The notes: generated by a model from the sequence alone, not told the origin. Counted from the stretch's first letter, positions 29,281 to 42,670 are shown. The stretch is DNA of 64,000 nt from DATFNV01 sp963827935 (GCA_963827935.1 CAWHCN010000030.1:1-64000); one strand, 5' to 3'. Made by a program: numbers and translations.

Positions 29281-29341
29281 ATGGTAAACCGGAGTGGCCT
29301 TGGCACAAGGGCCACTGTTAGCCATGTGAATGGTGCCACTT
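29281..29341 (-). promoter_or_regulatory. conserved promoter/operator block, copy B
   Basis: Minus strand: AAGTGGCACC (29341-29332), a second AGTGGC, -35 TTGTGC (29308-29303), 16-bp spacer, -10 TACCAT (29286-29281). Same spacing as copies A, C and D. It points at the module 1 ECF gene but now runs into the right end of IS630 five to ten bases past the -10. Confidence 0.75.
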
Positions 29342-29652
29342 GTACGGCTGCAGAGCCGCCACGGCCGCGGAGCTGGACAGCAATTTGAAACGCTCCAAAC
29401 AAAGGAACTCACGAGGCGATCTACGGGACCGTGTCGGCTATTCCCTACTGGACCCGCCGCGGAGCAGCGCCTTGCCGGCGGACGCCCGAGTCGTCTCACC
29501 GTCCAGCAGCTTGCGGGCGATCTTCTTGTATTGACCAGTCTTCGGCGGGTTCCTCGACGGTTCGGGGGCACCTCCGGGCGTTTTCCCGCATCGCGCACTC
29601 GGGGGCCTTGCCGCGTCCGCCGTTCCTAAATGTGCGCGCCTGCCGAGGTCGC
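29342..29652. other. intergenic, possible gene remnant
   Basis: About 310 bases between promoter copy B and the DUF1501 stop. On the minus strand a short frame reads PPKTGQYKKIARKLLDGETT then RASAGKALLRGG, which looks protein-like, but it has no start or stop in reasonable places and I do not recognise it. Confidence 0.4.
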
Positions 29653-30972
29653 TCAGAGTAATTCCTTTATGGGATCGGTGTCGTCGAGCAACGGGCGCGG
29701 CCGTCCTGTCCGGTCGTCGAACATGTGGGCCGGATCAATGCCGAGGGCGTGGTAAACGGTGGCGAGAACGGTCTGGACCGAGCACGGACGCTCTTTCGGC
29801 TCCTCCGCGCGGCTGGTCGTCGCACCGACCACTTGCCCCGTGCGAAGCCCGCCGCCCGCCAGCAGGCAGGACATGACACGGGACCAGTGGTCGCGCCCGC
29901 CCTCCTTGTTGATGACGGGGGTCCGCCCCATTTCTCCCCACACGACCACCACCACGTCTCGGTCCAGTCCCCGTTCGTTCAGATCCTCCACCAAGGCCGA
30001 AACCCCGGCGTCCAACTGGGGGAGGAGGATCCGGCGAAGCTTCTGCTCGTTCTGGGTGTGAGTGTCCCACCCGGCGTTGCCTGGCCCCATATCGGGCTTG
30101 ATCTCCGCTGTGACGAAGCCGGCCCCGGCCTCCACCAACCGCCGGGCCAGAAGAAGCTGCGGCGCCTTGCCATACCGATCCCGGACTCGGGGATCTTCCT
30201 TCTTCAGGTCCAGCGCGTCGCGGACTGCCCCGGACGTGATCATGGCAAAGGCCCGGTTTGTGACCGCGTCGAGGCCCGCCGGGCTGCCGCGGGCGTCTGC
30301 GTCTCGCCGCGCCCGGTCGAAGCTCTCCAGGAGCGACTGGCGGTCCCTGAGCCGGTCGGCCCCGACGTCCGGGAGTGGGGTCAAGTTGGCCAGGCTTTGT
30401 TCCGTGGGGGCGAACGCGCGGTGGCCGATGCCGAGATAGGCGGGCTCGAGCCCTGGGGTCAGGCCGCGGAGACTGACGAACGGCGGAACCGAGGTATCCG
30501 CCGCGCCACGAATCCGGGACACGACCGCCCCGACCGATGGACGGGACGTGACCTTGTTCTCCGCCGTCGTGAAGCCGTTCATGACCCGGTAGTCGGTGTG
30601 GTCGTCGTCCATCCCGGTAACCGATCGGACGACCGCGAGTTTGTCCATGGAAGCAGCGAGCCGGGGGAGGTGCTCACAGATGTCGATGCCGGGGATCCGC
30701 GTCCGGATCGGTTTGAAGGTTCCGCGGATCTCGACCGGGGCATCCGGTTTCAAGTCCAGCGTGTCGATGTGCGACGGGCCACCAGTCAGGAACACCATAA
30801 TGGCGGCCTTCGCCCGCATCGGCTCGGCCGCGCCGGTGCGCGGCTCGGCGGCACGGAGGCGGAGAAGGTCCGCGAGCGTCAGCAGGCCACCGAACGCGCC
30901 CACACGAAGGAATGTCCGGCGCGTCAAGCGGCGCGGCGGCTTGGACGGTTGAGTATTCCAGATGGTGAACAT
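29653..30972 (-). CDS. DUF1501 protein of module 2
   Basis: Intact, 439 residues. The start MFTIWNTQPSKPPRRLTRRT has a twin-arginine leader (RRTFLRVGAFGGLLTLADLL). Family positions seen are IMVFLTGGPSHIDTLDLKPD, EHLPRLAASMDKLAVVRSVT, TAEIKPDMGPGNAGWDTHTQ, VVVVWGEMGRTPVINKEGGR and DHWSRVMSCLLAGGGLRTGQ. It belongs to the subgroup with GGPSHIDTLD and GRDHW that resembles alkaline-phosphatase-fold hydrolases, and so differs from the DUF1501 genes of modules 1 and 3, which have MDGGNDGIN or LNGGNDGIN. It is the last gene of module 2, 67 bp after the regulatory-like gene, and there is no DUF1800 gene in this module. Confidence 0.92.
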   Translation of the reverse strand: MFTIWNTQPSKPPRRLTRRTFLRVGAFGGLLTLADLLRLRAAEPRTGAAEPMRAKAAIMVFLTGGPSHIDTLDLKPDAPVEIRGTFKPIRTRIPGIDICEHLPRLAASMDKLAVVRSVTGMDDDHTDYRVMNGFTTAENKVTSRPSVGAVVSRIRGAADTSVPPFVSLRGLTPGLEPAYLGIGHRAFAPTEQSLANLTPLPDVGADRLRDRQSLLESFDRARRDADARGSPAGLDAVTNRAFAMITSGAVRDALDLKKEDPRVRDRYGKAPQLLLARRLVEAGAGFVTAEIKPDMGPGNAGWDTHTQNEQKLRRILLPQLDAGVSALVEDLNERGLDRDVVVVVWGEMGRTPVINKEGGRDHWSRVMSCLLAGGGLRTGQVVGATTSRAEEPKERPCSVQTVLATVYHALGIDPAHMFDDRTGRPRPLLDDTDPIKELL

Positions 30973-31039
30973 CGCGAAAATCTCCTGCGAGAGCGTGAGG
31001 TTACGAGCCCGCCGTCCATGAATGGCAGCCGATTACGGG

Positions 31040-33144
31040 TCAGCCTGGGGGTTTGGCCAGAGGCAGGTCGCCAAGGTCGGTTGTGACCCCGGGACGAACC
31101 GCCGGGCCGTCCTGGAGGTCGATGGCCGGGAAGCGACCGGACATGCGAACAGCCGAGGGCCGTACTGACAGCCCGGGGACCAGACCCTCGAACCGAAACC
31201 GCCCCTCGGCGTCCGTCGAAATTGTCGGCCGGTAGGGATGGAGGACAGACAACGGGAACGAGCGGTCCTCCCGGTCCCCCTGCGTGAGCGCTAGTTCCGC
31301 CTCGGCCGCCGACCCGGCGCCGTCCGTTACAACCCGACCCGTGATTGCCCCCCAAGGCTGAAGGGTGACGCGCAGTCGCCCCTTGGTCACCGGCCCGGAC
31401 GACCACGTAGCCGGCGAGCTTGCGCCTCCCGGTGGACAAAGGCAATCAGGCGTGGACGGCGGGCGTCGAGTGCCCGGACAGTGAACTCGGCCGCGTTGAG
31501 GTGCTCGGCCTCTGCCGGCTAGGGGCCGAGGCCCACGGCGCGGGCACCGGGAAGCGATTTGCCGTCCGGGTCCATGACGACCCCCGGAAGGCTCCGGCCC
31601 CGGTAGAGTTCGAGGTCGCGGGTTAAGGGTCCGCCCGCAGCCGAGGCGTTGATCGGTTCGCAGGCGTGGAATCGTTCGGCCGACGACGTGGTCGCGGATG
31701 ACTGGTCCAAACACCGCGCGGCGGGGACGAAATCCTCCCCGCCCACCGACCGGTCGGCCTGCGCCATGAGCATCCCCGGTCCTGGGGCGACGACCAGGGT
31801 GAACCGGCCGTCGCGGTCGGCAGTCACGGGCTCGGACCAGTACGTGCCCCGGCCGCCCCCTGTCCAGGCCCGGGCGTCGGCGCCGAGAGGTTGGTACTTG
31901 ACGGACCCGCGCACCGGCGTGCCCGTGGCCTGGTCGAGGAGCCTGCCCTGGACCCGGACCCCCTTCGTGACTTCAAAATCAACGGTTACCGGCCCCGCGG
32001 CGCCGCCGGCTTGTTTCTCGACCCACAAGTCGTCGCCGCCCGATTTCCCCGGAAACGCCCCTAGCCGGAAAAGCCCAGCCTCAGGCAGACCCGTGAGCCG
32101 GTACCGCCCCTCGCGGTCCGTCGTTACCCCCGTGACCCACCCTTCTCTGGCTTTCACGTTCGCACCGGTGATGGGCCGGCTGGTGCCGGCCTCGCGGATG
32201 GTCCCCTCGACGACCCGAGTCGGGACGCCCCGATGCTCGAACGTGGCCCCGTAGACGTAGTACGCATAGTCACCCACCGGACCCCGGGTTGGCCGCCCGG
32301 GGGGCTGCGGTAACTTGTCCGCGTCCACCCCCTCTCGGGTGAACGCCCAACACCCCTGCGAGGCGATGCCATCGCCCGAGATGATGAACCGGACGAGGCG
32401 CTCCGCCCCAGACCGGTCAGCCGAAACCGCCCGTCACGGTCTGCCGTCACGGTCGCGGGCAGTCCAGCGCTGGGTAGCCAGTGCAGGCGCTTGGTTGCGA
32501 CGTCCACCGCGTTGTGTGGCGAGGTCTTGCACACCTTCAGGAAGCGGCCCAGGTCCTCCTCCGGAAGGGCCGAAAGTAGGATCAAGTGAACGGTTGCTCC
32601 GGCGACTGGCTGGCCCTGCGGGTCGAGTACGCGGCCGGTCAGCGGCACGTCGTCCTTGACCAACCGGAAAACCAGTTCCCCGCTCCGCGCAGTCGCCGGC
32701 CCGGGATCAGTCCGGACCGAACCCGTCCGCCGCGGCAGCGATGATCTCCTCCTCCTCGGCCACCAGTTCGAACCGGCCATCCGCCCCAGAGGTTCCGCCG
32801 GACCGGGGCTTCACGTGCTCCCGGTAATCGGGGATAAAGCTCATCGCATCCCCGGCCCGATCGTCGGAGCCGACATACAGCCGTGCCCCTGCGACCGGCT
32901 TCCCTTCAGGTCCCAGGACCACGCCGCGCACGGTCCGGCGTTCTCCGGTCGAAGTCAGTTGCCCCTGTGCCACGGGGTGCGTCGGTAGCGCGGCGAGGCA
33001 AGTCACCAGCGCCAGCATGCCGACCGCACCAGCCGCCCGAAGTTTCGCTGGTCGCCGTCGGCCAGGCGATTGCGGTTGTCCGACTCCGCGCAGCGGTTGA
33101 ATTCTCGCCCCGGCGGACCCGTGTTCGGATATTGCGTTCTCCAT
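31040..33144 (-). CDS. carboxypeptidase-regulatory-like repeat protein of module 2, frameshifted
   Basis: A secreted or membrane-tethered repeat protein of about 690 residues. The start at 33144 is followed by a basic stretch and a hydrophobic helix (LRAAGAVGMLALVTCLAALP). Repeats: GVVLGPEGKPVAGARLYVGS, GRVLDPQGQPVAGATVHLIL, GTIREAGTSRPITGANVKAR, GRLLDQATGTPVRGSVKYQP, GVVMDPDGKSLPGARAVGLG and GRVVTDGAGSAAEAELALTQ. Four pieces in three frames, with shifts near 32,720, 32,330 and 31,530, make the frame. The final strand TDLGDLPLAKPPG resembles the DLGTI ends of the module 1 copies. It carries fewer conserved residues than they do and was not part of their tandem duplication. Confidence 0.75.
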
Positions 33145-33202
33145 CGATTGACTCCTCTTTCTTCAAGAAGAACCCGGGCGGTCAAAGGACACCCGATCCC
33201 TC

Positions 33203-34777
33203 TTAAGGGGCAAGACGCGAGCGCCCTGAGAGCCGCGCCAGCGCGGCTTTGGCCTCGTCGGTACCTCTGAACAACGGGGAGCCGGCTGCAAGCCGCTCCA
33301 GGCACGTCTTCGACTCCGAGCTTCCAATCTGTTCCAGCACCTCGACCACTCGCAGAACCCGCAGTGTTTCGGGCAAGGTCACAGGTCCTCTGCGGGTGTC
33401 AAGGATCCGCTCAAGCCGCCTTCGAACCTCCGCCGAAGCTGATTCCGCAAGAGCCTTCCTCAGGAGGACGTCCGCCGCAGCCCCGTCGAGTTTCGCCAGT
33501 TCCGAGGAGGCGTTCTCCCGAACCCGAAAGCGGTCATCGTCCAGTTCGCCGATGAGCTGAGTCACACGGGCCAGCCGCTCTGTCTGGGGATGCAGGTGCT
33601 TACTCAATATCGGAATGGCACGCTCGGGTGCCTGGGCAAGGGCAGCCACAGCCCGGTAGGCCGCCGCAGCCTCCGGATTTGCCAGATCGGCCCACGCGCG
33701 TTCGAGTGACTCTTCTGTCAACTCTTCTGCCGGTGAACGTCCGCCGCTTAATGGGTTCAGCACGCCCCAAACCAGGGCCGTCGCGTCGAGACTCCCGGAG
33801 GCGAGATTCCGGCCGTCCGCGGAGAAGGCCAGGCAGGTGACTGCCTGTTTGTGGCCACTAAACCTACAGCGTTCCTTGCCGGTGGCGACTTCCCAAAGGT
33901 GGACCGTGCCGTCCCTGAGCCCGCACGCGACCGTCCTTCCGTCCGGGGCGAACGAAAGCGCCGCTACTTCACTCGACTGCTCCCAAACTTGGCAAAGATC
34001 CCGCCCGACTACATCCCAAATGTGTACAGTCTTGTCAGCGCCTCCGCTGACGAGGAGTCTCCCGTCCGGGGAAAAGGCCAGGGCAGATACGGCACCTGCG
34101 TGATACCCTGTCCAGGCCGCCTCTTTGGTGCCCGACTCAACGCACCAAAAGCGGACAAGGCCGCCGCTGCCGCCCGTGACCAGGGTCTTGCCCTCAGGCG
34201 AAAAAGCCAGTGCCGACGTACGGCCCGTGTCCACCGACAGCGAGCGGACGGGATGGTCACTCCCCGCGTTCCACAGCCGAACGACTCCGTCGTCGCCAGC
34301 GAACGCAGCCACCTTTCCGGAGGGGGAAACGACAATGCAAGTGGCCTCACATTGCATTCGTTGACGATGCTGAGGGGTCTTCTCGGAACCGGAGTTCCAG
34401 AGAGAAACTGTTCCGCCTTTTGCCGCAGATGCCAAGGTCTGCCCGCCTGGGCAGAATGAAGCCCTAGAAACCTCCCCGCGGCTCACGACCTTTTGCTCCC
34501 GTTCACGCTCCTTCGCCACGTCCCAGAACCGGAGGAGGAACGAAGCCTGACCGTCCGCGCCTTCGGTCGTGACCGCCCCGATGGCCAACGTGTTCCCGTC
34601 GGCAAGAAATGCGACCGCCAGAACGGCCTCGCCCCGCCGAATGTGGGGCGTCCCGACCCGCAGGACGGCACCGATTGGAAGCGCCTCAACCGCCGGCTCT
34701 GCCCCGGCTGGTGGGGCCGAGAACAGAACCGCAATGAACAAGGCAACGGCGGGAAGTGCCAAACGGAGTCGAGGCAT
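33203..34777 (-). CDS. secreted WD40-repeat protein with C-terminal helical domain
   Basis: Intact, 524 residues. Signal peptide MPRLRLALPAVALFIAVLFS. Seven or so WD40 blades lie between about residues 45 and 350; clear ones are LAFSPEGKTLVTGGSGGLVR then FWCVES, LAFSPDGRLLVSGGADKTVH then IWDVVG, and LAFSADGRNLASGSLDATAL then VWGVLN. The C-terminal 170 residues form a HEAT-like helical region (LDDDRFRVRENASSELAKLD, EVRRRLERILDTRRGPVTLP, RVVEVLEQIGSSESKTCLER), a combination common in Gemmata. It is 85 bp after the second WD40 gene and 58 bp before the regulatory-like gene. Confidence 0.88.
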   Translation of the reverse strand: MPRLRLALPAVALFIAVLFSAPPAGAEPAVEALPIGAVLRVGTPHIRRGEAVLAVAFLADGNTLAIGAVTTEGADGQASFLLRFWDVAKEREREQKVVSRGEVSRASFCPGGQTLASAAKGGTVSLWNSGSEKTPQHRQRMQCEATCIVVSPSGKVAAFAGDDGVVRLWNAGSDHPVRSLSVDTGRTSALAFSPEGKTLVTGGSGGLVRFWCVESGTKEAAWTGYHAGAVSALAFSPDGRLLVSGGADKTVHIWDVVGRDLCQVWEQSSEVAALSFAPDGRTVACGLRDGTVHLWEVATGKERCRFSGHKQAVTCLAFSADGRNLASGSLDATALVWGVLNPLSGGRSPAEELTEESLERAWADLANPEAAAAYRAVAALAQAPERAIPILSKHLHPQTERLARVTQLIGELDDDRFRVRENASSELAKLDGAAADVLLRKALAESASAEVRRRLERILDTRRGPVTLPETLRVLRVVEVLEQIGSSESKTCLERLAAGSPLFRGTDEAKAALARLSGRSRLAP

Positions 34778-34862
34778 GAGGGTTTACTCCCTTCTGGCCG
34801 GGCGTAGCCCGCCATCCCGGGCCCGGTCGGCTCGTACCGCCGGACCCGGTAGGCGCGGACCG

Positions 34863-36069
34863 TTATTTGCCCCCGGTTCTCTCCATTAACCGCACAGTCC
34901 CTTTCAGGTCCCCCTCGATCACCGCCTCCGGGTCGTCGATTTTCCGGTTGAAAGCGTTGTCAGGGATCTTCTCCTTTCCCCGGCACCCGACAGCTATAGT
35001 TTTACCGTCGGGCGAGAAGGCGACGGACGTTGCCTCAACGTCCAAGGTGAACTTCTCCCGGATCTCGCCCGTGGCTCCGTCTCGCAACCAGACCTCACCG
35101 GTCTTCTCGTAGAACCCCTTACCCTTCTCGTGTAGTACTCCCATGCCAAACACCAGTGTCTTCCCGTCCGGGGAGAGTTTTCCAAGAATGGCGTCTTTGA
35201 CCCGCTTCCGCTCCTTGCCGGTCGCCACGTCGAGGAACACGATCGCAATACCCGCGTTCATTCCCTCCCGGGGGCCACCTGGCTTGTACATCCTGTGAGC
35301 GCTGGTAACCAGGGTCTTACCGTCGGGCGAGAACTCGGCACCGAAATACCCCAGGAAAGTAGTTTCGTCCGTGTCCTCTCCATCGACGGTCAGAAGCTCC
35401 TTCTTGTTGGCCCAGTCCCAGAGGCGGAGGGTCTTGTCGTTGCTAGCTGTGGCGAGTGTCTTGCCGTCCGGCGAGAAGGCTACGTTGCGGACGAGGGCAG
35501 TGTGCTCTTCGAGGCTGACTCGCTTCTTCGCCGTCGCCACGTCCCAGAGGACCACCCTGCCGGCGTTTACAAACTCGCCTCCGACGGCGGCCAAGGTCTT
35601 GCTGTCCGGCGAGAAAGCAAGGTCCCCCACCCAGCCGCCGGACCACTCAAGCGTGGCCTTCTCCTTGCCCGTGGCCACGTCCCAGAGCTTCACCGCCCCC
35701 AGATGCGGCTTCCCCTTCTCGTACCCCCAGTCTCCCCGAAGCGACGGTCTTGCCGTCAGGGGAGAAGGCCACGCACTTGACCTTCTCGGTGTGCCCTTCC
35801 AGGGTCGTACGCACTTTGCCCGTGGCCACGTCCCACAGGGTGACGGTGAAGTCCTCGCTGCCCCCGGCGAGCGTCTTGCCGTCCGGTGAGAACGCCACGC
35901 AAGTGACCGCGTGGGAAGGCCCCCGCAGGACCGCCCGCTCCTTCCAGGCTGTCGCTGTTTCTCCTTTCTTGGGCTCCTCCGCCAGAGCCCGCGCCCCGAA
36001 CGGGCTGGCCGCGAAGGCGCAGAGTGCCAGAAGAGAAAGCCCCCATGTCAGCAGTTTCGTGCTCGTCAT
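34863..36069 (-). CDS. secreted WD40-repeat protein, one frameshift
   Basis: Signal peptide MTSTKLLTWGLSLLALCAFA with the cleavage region ALAEEP. Blades: VAFSPDGKTLAGGSEDFTVT then LWDVATG, VAFSPDGKTVASG, then after a shift near 35,680 KLWDVATGKEKATLEWSGGW, VAFSPDGKTLATASNDKTLR then LWDWAN, and VAFSPDGKTIAVGCRGKEKI. About 400 residues. The last 30 residues (DPEAVIEGDLKGTVRLMERT) fall outside the propeller. The beta-propeller is a protein-binding scaffold, here outside the cytoplasm. Confidence 0.82.
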
Positions 36070-36160
36070 CGCTGAATTCTCCTTCCTTTGACCCGGCGGG
36101 CGCAGGACCTCCCTTGGCCGCCTTGACCCGCCGCGAATTGCGGCCTTGACTTAGAAACAC

Positions 36161-38600
<2,440 letters not shown>

Positions 38601-39213
38601 GCGACACCTTCCAATGCGCGGCGAAACGCGCCAAGGCCCGCGCCCACAGCTTTTCGACGCTGTTCACCGTCCGCTCCATCCGCCGGGCCACCTCGGGGAA
38701 GCTGCATTCTTCCAGGTGGTGGAGAATCAACACCTCACGGTAGGCCTCGGGCAACTGGCCCATGGCGTCGGCCAGGAGCACGGCCTGCTCGCGGCGGACT
38801 GCCCGAACGCTGGGCGAGGTCTGTCCGGCCAGGAGCGCCTGGTCGAGGAAGCGCGAGGACCGGTCCAGCTCAGCTGCCAGGTCCCGCTCCAACCGAACGT
38901 CGCGGCCCCGGGCCCCGTAGTAGCGGCGCATCAAGTCCACGAGCTGCGAGGCCAAGATTCGCCGCAGCCAGCCGACCAGCTCCACTTCCGTACTGCCGCG
39001 GAACTGGCCGAAGCCGGCGTGGGCCTTCAAGAAGATCTCCTGCACCACATCCGCCGCGTCCACCTTTCCTTGCAGCCGCCGTCCGATCTGCAGCCGGGCA
39101 AGGAGGCCCAGGTAATTGCGGTACAACTCGAAAAGCTTCCCGAGGGCACTAACGTTTCCAGCCCGTGCCGCCTCCAACAGTTCTTCAGGATCCGGGATTT
39201 CGCCAAGGCTCAT

Positions 39214-40004
39214 CGCTCTGGCCCTCCGAGAGCCTAGACGTAGGAAGGAGCGGAACCCCGCCACCGGAATCCAAACTTTCGACTCAGCGCCGGTGAATGG
39301 TCCATCCGAGAGGGCGGAAAACTGCCAAAAGTGTTCGCTGAGGCGAAAAACCCGAAAGGACCGGCCGCCGTTTCCTTGCGACTAAGCGAGGCGTGGTATC
39401 GGCGTCAGAAGACGCGGGCCGGGTCCGTGCCTCCGGTCCTTTCGAGAGCGGCAGCCTGTATGGACGAGGTGCGAAATAAGAGCGGCCGGCATGACGGGTA
39501 CGGGTACGCTTATGCTTGTTCCGGTTGTTCGAGTTGACGAATTCCCGGTGACAACGAGCCCACGCGCCATCGACGGCGTTGTCACAAATCGGCAGCGCTG
39601 GGCGGGCTTGATGGCAAGTTCGGCAGCCATTCCCAGCAACGACCCTGAGCGGAACATCCGCAGACGTTCTGCGGACGGAGCCGGCGTCTGAGAGCCGTCC
39701 GGGTGAGAATCGCTTTCTCACCCGGTCATCACCTTCGGCGGGAATAGGGCGTCGCGAAGCATCAACACCGCTGCACCATCGTAATCCCATGTGGCACCGG
39801 CACAAGGGCCACTCAAGCCTTTAGTTATGGTGCCACTTCCTTGGCAGCCATCGCCGGTGGAGAATAGGCGTCCGGCAACATCCGGGCATCCCAACGGTTG
39901 CAGCGTCTACCTCCCAGCGACCGTAACTCTGTGCGACAACACGCTCCCGCACGCCCGTCGGACCCGAACTCGTCGGCCGCAAAGTCTGGGACCGTGTCAC
40001 ATGC
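39214..40004. other. intergenic region holding promoter copy C
   Basis: About 790 bases between the ECF start and the DUF1501 stop. Apart from copy C (39778-39838) I see no convincing gene. Frames on both strands are open by GC bias but have no ribosome site or family pattern. Confidence 0.5.
39778..39838 (-). promoter_or_regulatory. conserved promoter/operator block, copy C
   Basis: Minus strand: AAGTGGCACC (39838-39829), a second AGTGGC, -35 TTGTGC (39805-39800), 16-bp spacer, -10 TACGAT (39783-39778). It points at the module 2 ECF gene. GTGGCACC and GGTGCCAC form a perfect 8-bp inverted repeat at the ends of this copy. Confidence 0.75.
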
Positions 40005-41213
40005 TCAACCGCGGAGGAGCGAGAGTTTCGTGAAGTTCCCGCCCAAGGCCTCCTTCGAGGGCAAGCCGAGCCAGTCTTCGAGCACCGTGGCGTAGACGCG
40101 CCGGAAGTCGATGCCCTTCTTGAACTCCACGTCTATTGGGTCGAGCAAGTTCGGTGCGTCGCCCACGAGCCCCGCACGCACCGCAGGCCCTGCAAGAAAA
40201 ACGGGGCCGTACGTGCCGTGGTCTGTGCCACCTGAAGCGTTCTCCGCGAGAGCGCGGCCGAATTCGCTGAATGCGAGGATCACAACCCGATCCGCAACTT
40301 TCGCCGTGGCGAGGTCATCCAGGAACGCGCCGAGTCCCTCGGATAACTCCCGCAGCAACGCGCCGTGCGGGCCCAACTGCCCCGCGTGCGTATCATAGCC
40401 TTCCTGGAGCGTGTAAAAAACGCGGGTTCCGATCGACGCCTTAATCATCCGGGCAACGAGGCGCAGGTGATCGGCGAGCGGTGTCGAGGGGTAAATGGTG
40501 CCCGTGGTCTCGGGTGCGCGCACCACCTCCCCCATGCGGTCCGCCAAGGCGTAGCCATCGACCGCACGGCGATGAACGAACGCGGCCAGGTCACCAACCG
40601 GAGCCTCCGCCGAGAGTGCCCGCTTAGCCTCTCCCAACTGAAGGACGAGTTCTTGGGGGTGCGATAGTCCGCAGGAAAGAGCGCGTCCGGCCTGCAGAGC
40701 GGTCGGCGGTTGTCCCGCGCCCGCGAACAAGGCGGCTGGCAGGCCCTCCACCGGCGTGGCACCTTCGTCAAGTCCCCGACCGAGCCATCCCAAGCCTTGG
40801 CGATCTTTCGCCTGAAAGCGCGCCGTATGCCAGATGGTCATGCTCTCAAAGTGCGAGCGGTTGGGGTTCGGGTAGCCTACGCCTTGCACGATAGCAAGCC
40901 GCCCGCTGTCAAGCAGTTTGCCGGCGACACGCATGAGCGGGTGTAGGCCGACTCGGTCGTTGATTTTGACGAGCTCCGCGGTCGGCAGGCGGAGCTGGCG
41001 GCGGTGCTTGGCGTAGCCCTCGTCGGCGAAGGGAACAACGGTGTTGATACCGTCGTTCCCGCCATTCAGCTCAATTACGACGAGGACGCGGCCGTCGCGC
41101 TCGGGGGACGCCGCTCGGGCCGTCCGGGCCAAGAAACCGGGCACCGTGGGTGCTAGGGCGAGTAGCGTCGAGCCGCGGATAGTCGATGCGAGAAAAGAGC
41201 GTCGCGATAGCAT
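40005..41213 (-). CDS. DUF1501 protein of module 3
   Basis: Intact, 402 residues. Leader MLSRRSFLASTIRGSTLLAL is of twin-arginine type. Family positions: VVIELNGGNDGINTVVPFAD, IVQGVGYPNPNRSHFESMTI, FYTLQEGYDTHAGQLGPHGA, VILAFSEFGRALAENASGGT and DHGTYGPVFLAGPAV, ending LEDWLGLPSKEALGGNFTKL. It aligns over its full length with the module 1 copy (same order, near-identical end LPxKEAxGG), so modules 1 and 3 share a common origin. Last gene of module 3, 44 bp after DUF1800. Confidence 0.93.
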   Translation of the reverse strand: MLSRRSFLASTIRGSTLLALAPTVPGFLARTARAASPERDGRVLVVIELNGGNDGINTVVPFADEGYAKHRRQLRLPTAELVKINDRVGLHPLMRVAGKLLDSGRLAIVQGVGYPNPNRSHFESMTIWHTARFQAKDRQGLGWLGRGLDEGATPVEGLPAALFAGAGQPPTALQAGRALSCGLSHPQELVLQLGEAKRALSAEAPVGDLAAFVHRRAVDGYALADRMGEVVRAPETTGTIYPSTPLADHLRLVARMIKASIGTRVFYTLQEGYDTHAGQLGPHGALLRELSEGLGAFLDDLATAKVADRVVILAFSEFGRALAENASGGTDHGTYGPVFLAGPAVRAGLVGDAPNLLDPIDVEFKKGIDFRRVYATVLEDWLGLPSKEALGGNFTKLSLLRG

Positions 41214-41257
41214 GATCGTTCCTCCAATTTGGGAGTATTGGGTGAGCGCCCCTTGGG

Positions 41258-42641
41258 TTACGCAAGTTGATATTCAGGAGCGGCCAGTGTCAGGGCAACG
41301 GCCTTGCGGACGACCGCCGGGGTTACGGCCGCCCGCTGGCCGAGCGCGGCAAGCAGGCGCTCCCGCCGGGCGTGGCTTGGGGCCGCGCCCAGGAGCAACT
41401 CGCCGAAGAACGCGAGCACCTCCGGGAGGTCATCCCCGCGCCCGTTTCGCTTCGCAAGTGCCAGGAGATCGTAGGGTTCGCCGTCCCGTGCCAGGGCGCC
41501 GTCCACGAGGGCAACCGCATAGTTCGCACGGCGGATCATTGATACGGTGCTGATCCAGGCCCTGCCGCCCGACCAGCCCCCGACATTTGGCGGAAAGAAG
41601 AGTTCCTGCCCCATCCGCCCGGCCCAGTCGGCCACGAGCTGGGTGCTCGGAGGACGATCGAATAACTGAAGGGCGCGAGCCGCTCCTACCACATACTCGA
41701 CCGGGCCGAGCACGCGCTTGCCGAGGTTTCCTCCGTCGAAGAACGCCGCAGACCGGAGCACCGTCTCGACTCCGTAACCGATGTCGAGATGGTTCTCGCG
41801 AAGCCCGGCCGCCAGCGCCTGTATCGCCGCGGCATCGGCTGTCCCTTCGCCCATGAGCAGTTCACAAAGGCGTGTCGCCAACCGCTCAGACGTGGCGGGA
41901 TCGTCCGCCAGGAAACGAACGAAGTCGACGCCTTTCCAGGGACCGGTCTTGCCGAGGATCGTCTTTTCGCCGCTGTCGTGTTGGGCGGCGTCCTCGCGAA
42001 ACTTGTGCTCAGCAGCCGTCCAACCCGTGAGTGCGCGGCGCCTTCCTTAACGTCCTTCTCGGTGTAATGCCCAATGCCGAGTGTAAAGAGCTCCATAAGC
42101 TCGCGGGCCAGGTTCTCGTTCGGGTGTTCCTTGCGATTGGCAGGCGCGTCGAGCCAAAGCAGCATGGCCGGGTCGTGGAGGACCGCGTCCAGCAACTCAC
42201 CAAACGGCTTGCGGCCGAATGCGGAAACAGCTCATTTTGCCGCTGCATAAGACCCGCATCGCGGACCTTTTGGGCGCTTGTCGCAAAGTGGTTGTGCCAC
42301 ATGAGGACAAGCCGTTCACCGAGCGGGTCCGGCCCGAAGAGCATTCGGTAGACCCACCAGGCCTGGAGCCGACCCAGGTCACGGGCCGTACCGAGCACGC
42401 GGCCGGCCGTTCGCTCAAACTCGTCAGGAACACCCTCGCTCCGGGCCGTCCCTGCAAGCAAGCGGTCGATGCTCGCCTTGGGTCCGTCCTTCAAGTCACG
42501 CTGGATTTCATTCCAGGTTGCGGCGAAGCCCGCGCGGCGGTGCAAGTGAACCACGCGGCGGAGGTCCCAAGGGCACTCCGCGGACGGCACGTACGCACGC
42601 CACGGATTGCGAGTCTCGGCAACCTTTTGTGTATCGTTCAT
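41258..42641 (-). CDS. DUF1800 protein of module 3, frameshifted
   Basis: Partner-type gene of the DUF1501 copy, about 460 residues unbroken, starting at MNDTQKVAETRNPWRAYVPS (42641; the frame upstream reads the previous gene's end). Hallmarks: DLRRVVHLHRRAGFAATWNE, WWVYRMLFGPDPLGERLVLM, WHNHFATSAQKV, then in a second frame ENLARELMELFTLGIGHYTE, and in a third YGVETVLRSAAFFDGGNLGK with LFFPPNVGGWSGGRAWISTV, ending VALTLAAPEYQLA. Shifts lie near 42,215 and between 42,030 and 41,880. It is the close homologue of the module 1 gene and starts 29 bp after the regulatory-like gene stop. Confidence 0.86.
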
Positions 42642-42670
42642 AGCTTCTCCTTGTCGCTTTCCCACGGGGC

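Noticed and set aside
29725..31086. 453-residue open frame on the plus strand
   Set aside because: It is antisense to the intact DUF1501 gene, which has a leader and all family motifs.
39284..39805. 173-residue minus-strand open frame upstream of the module 2 ECF gene
   Set aside because: No ribosome site, no family resemblance and an Arg-rich composition typical of non-coding GC-rich frames; it also crosses promoter copy C.
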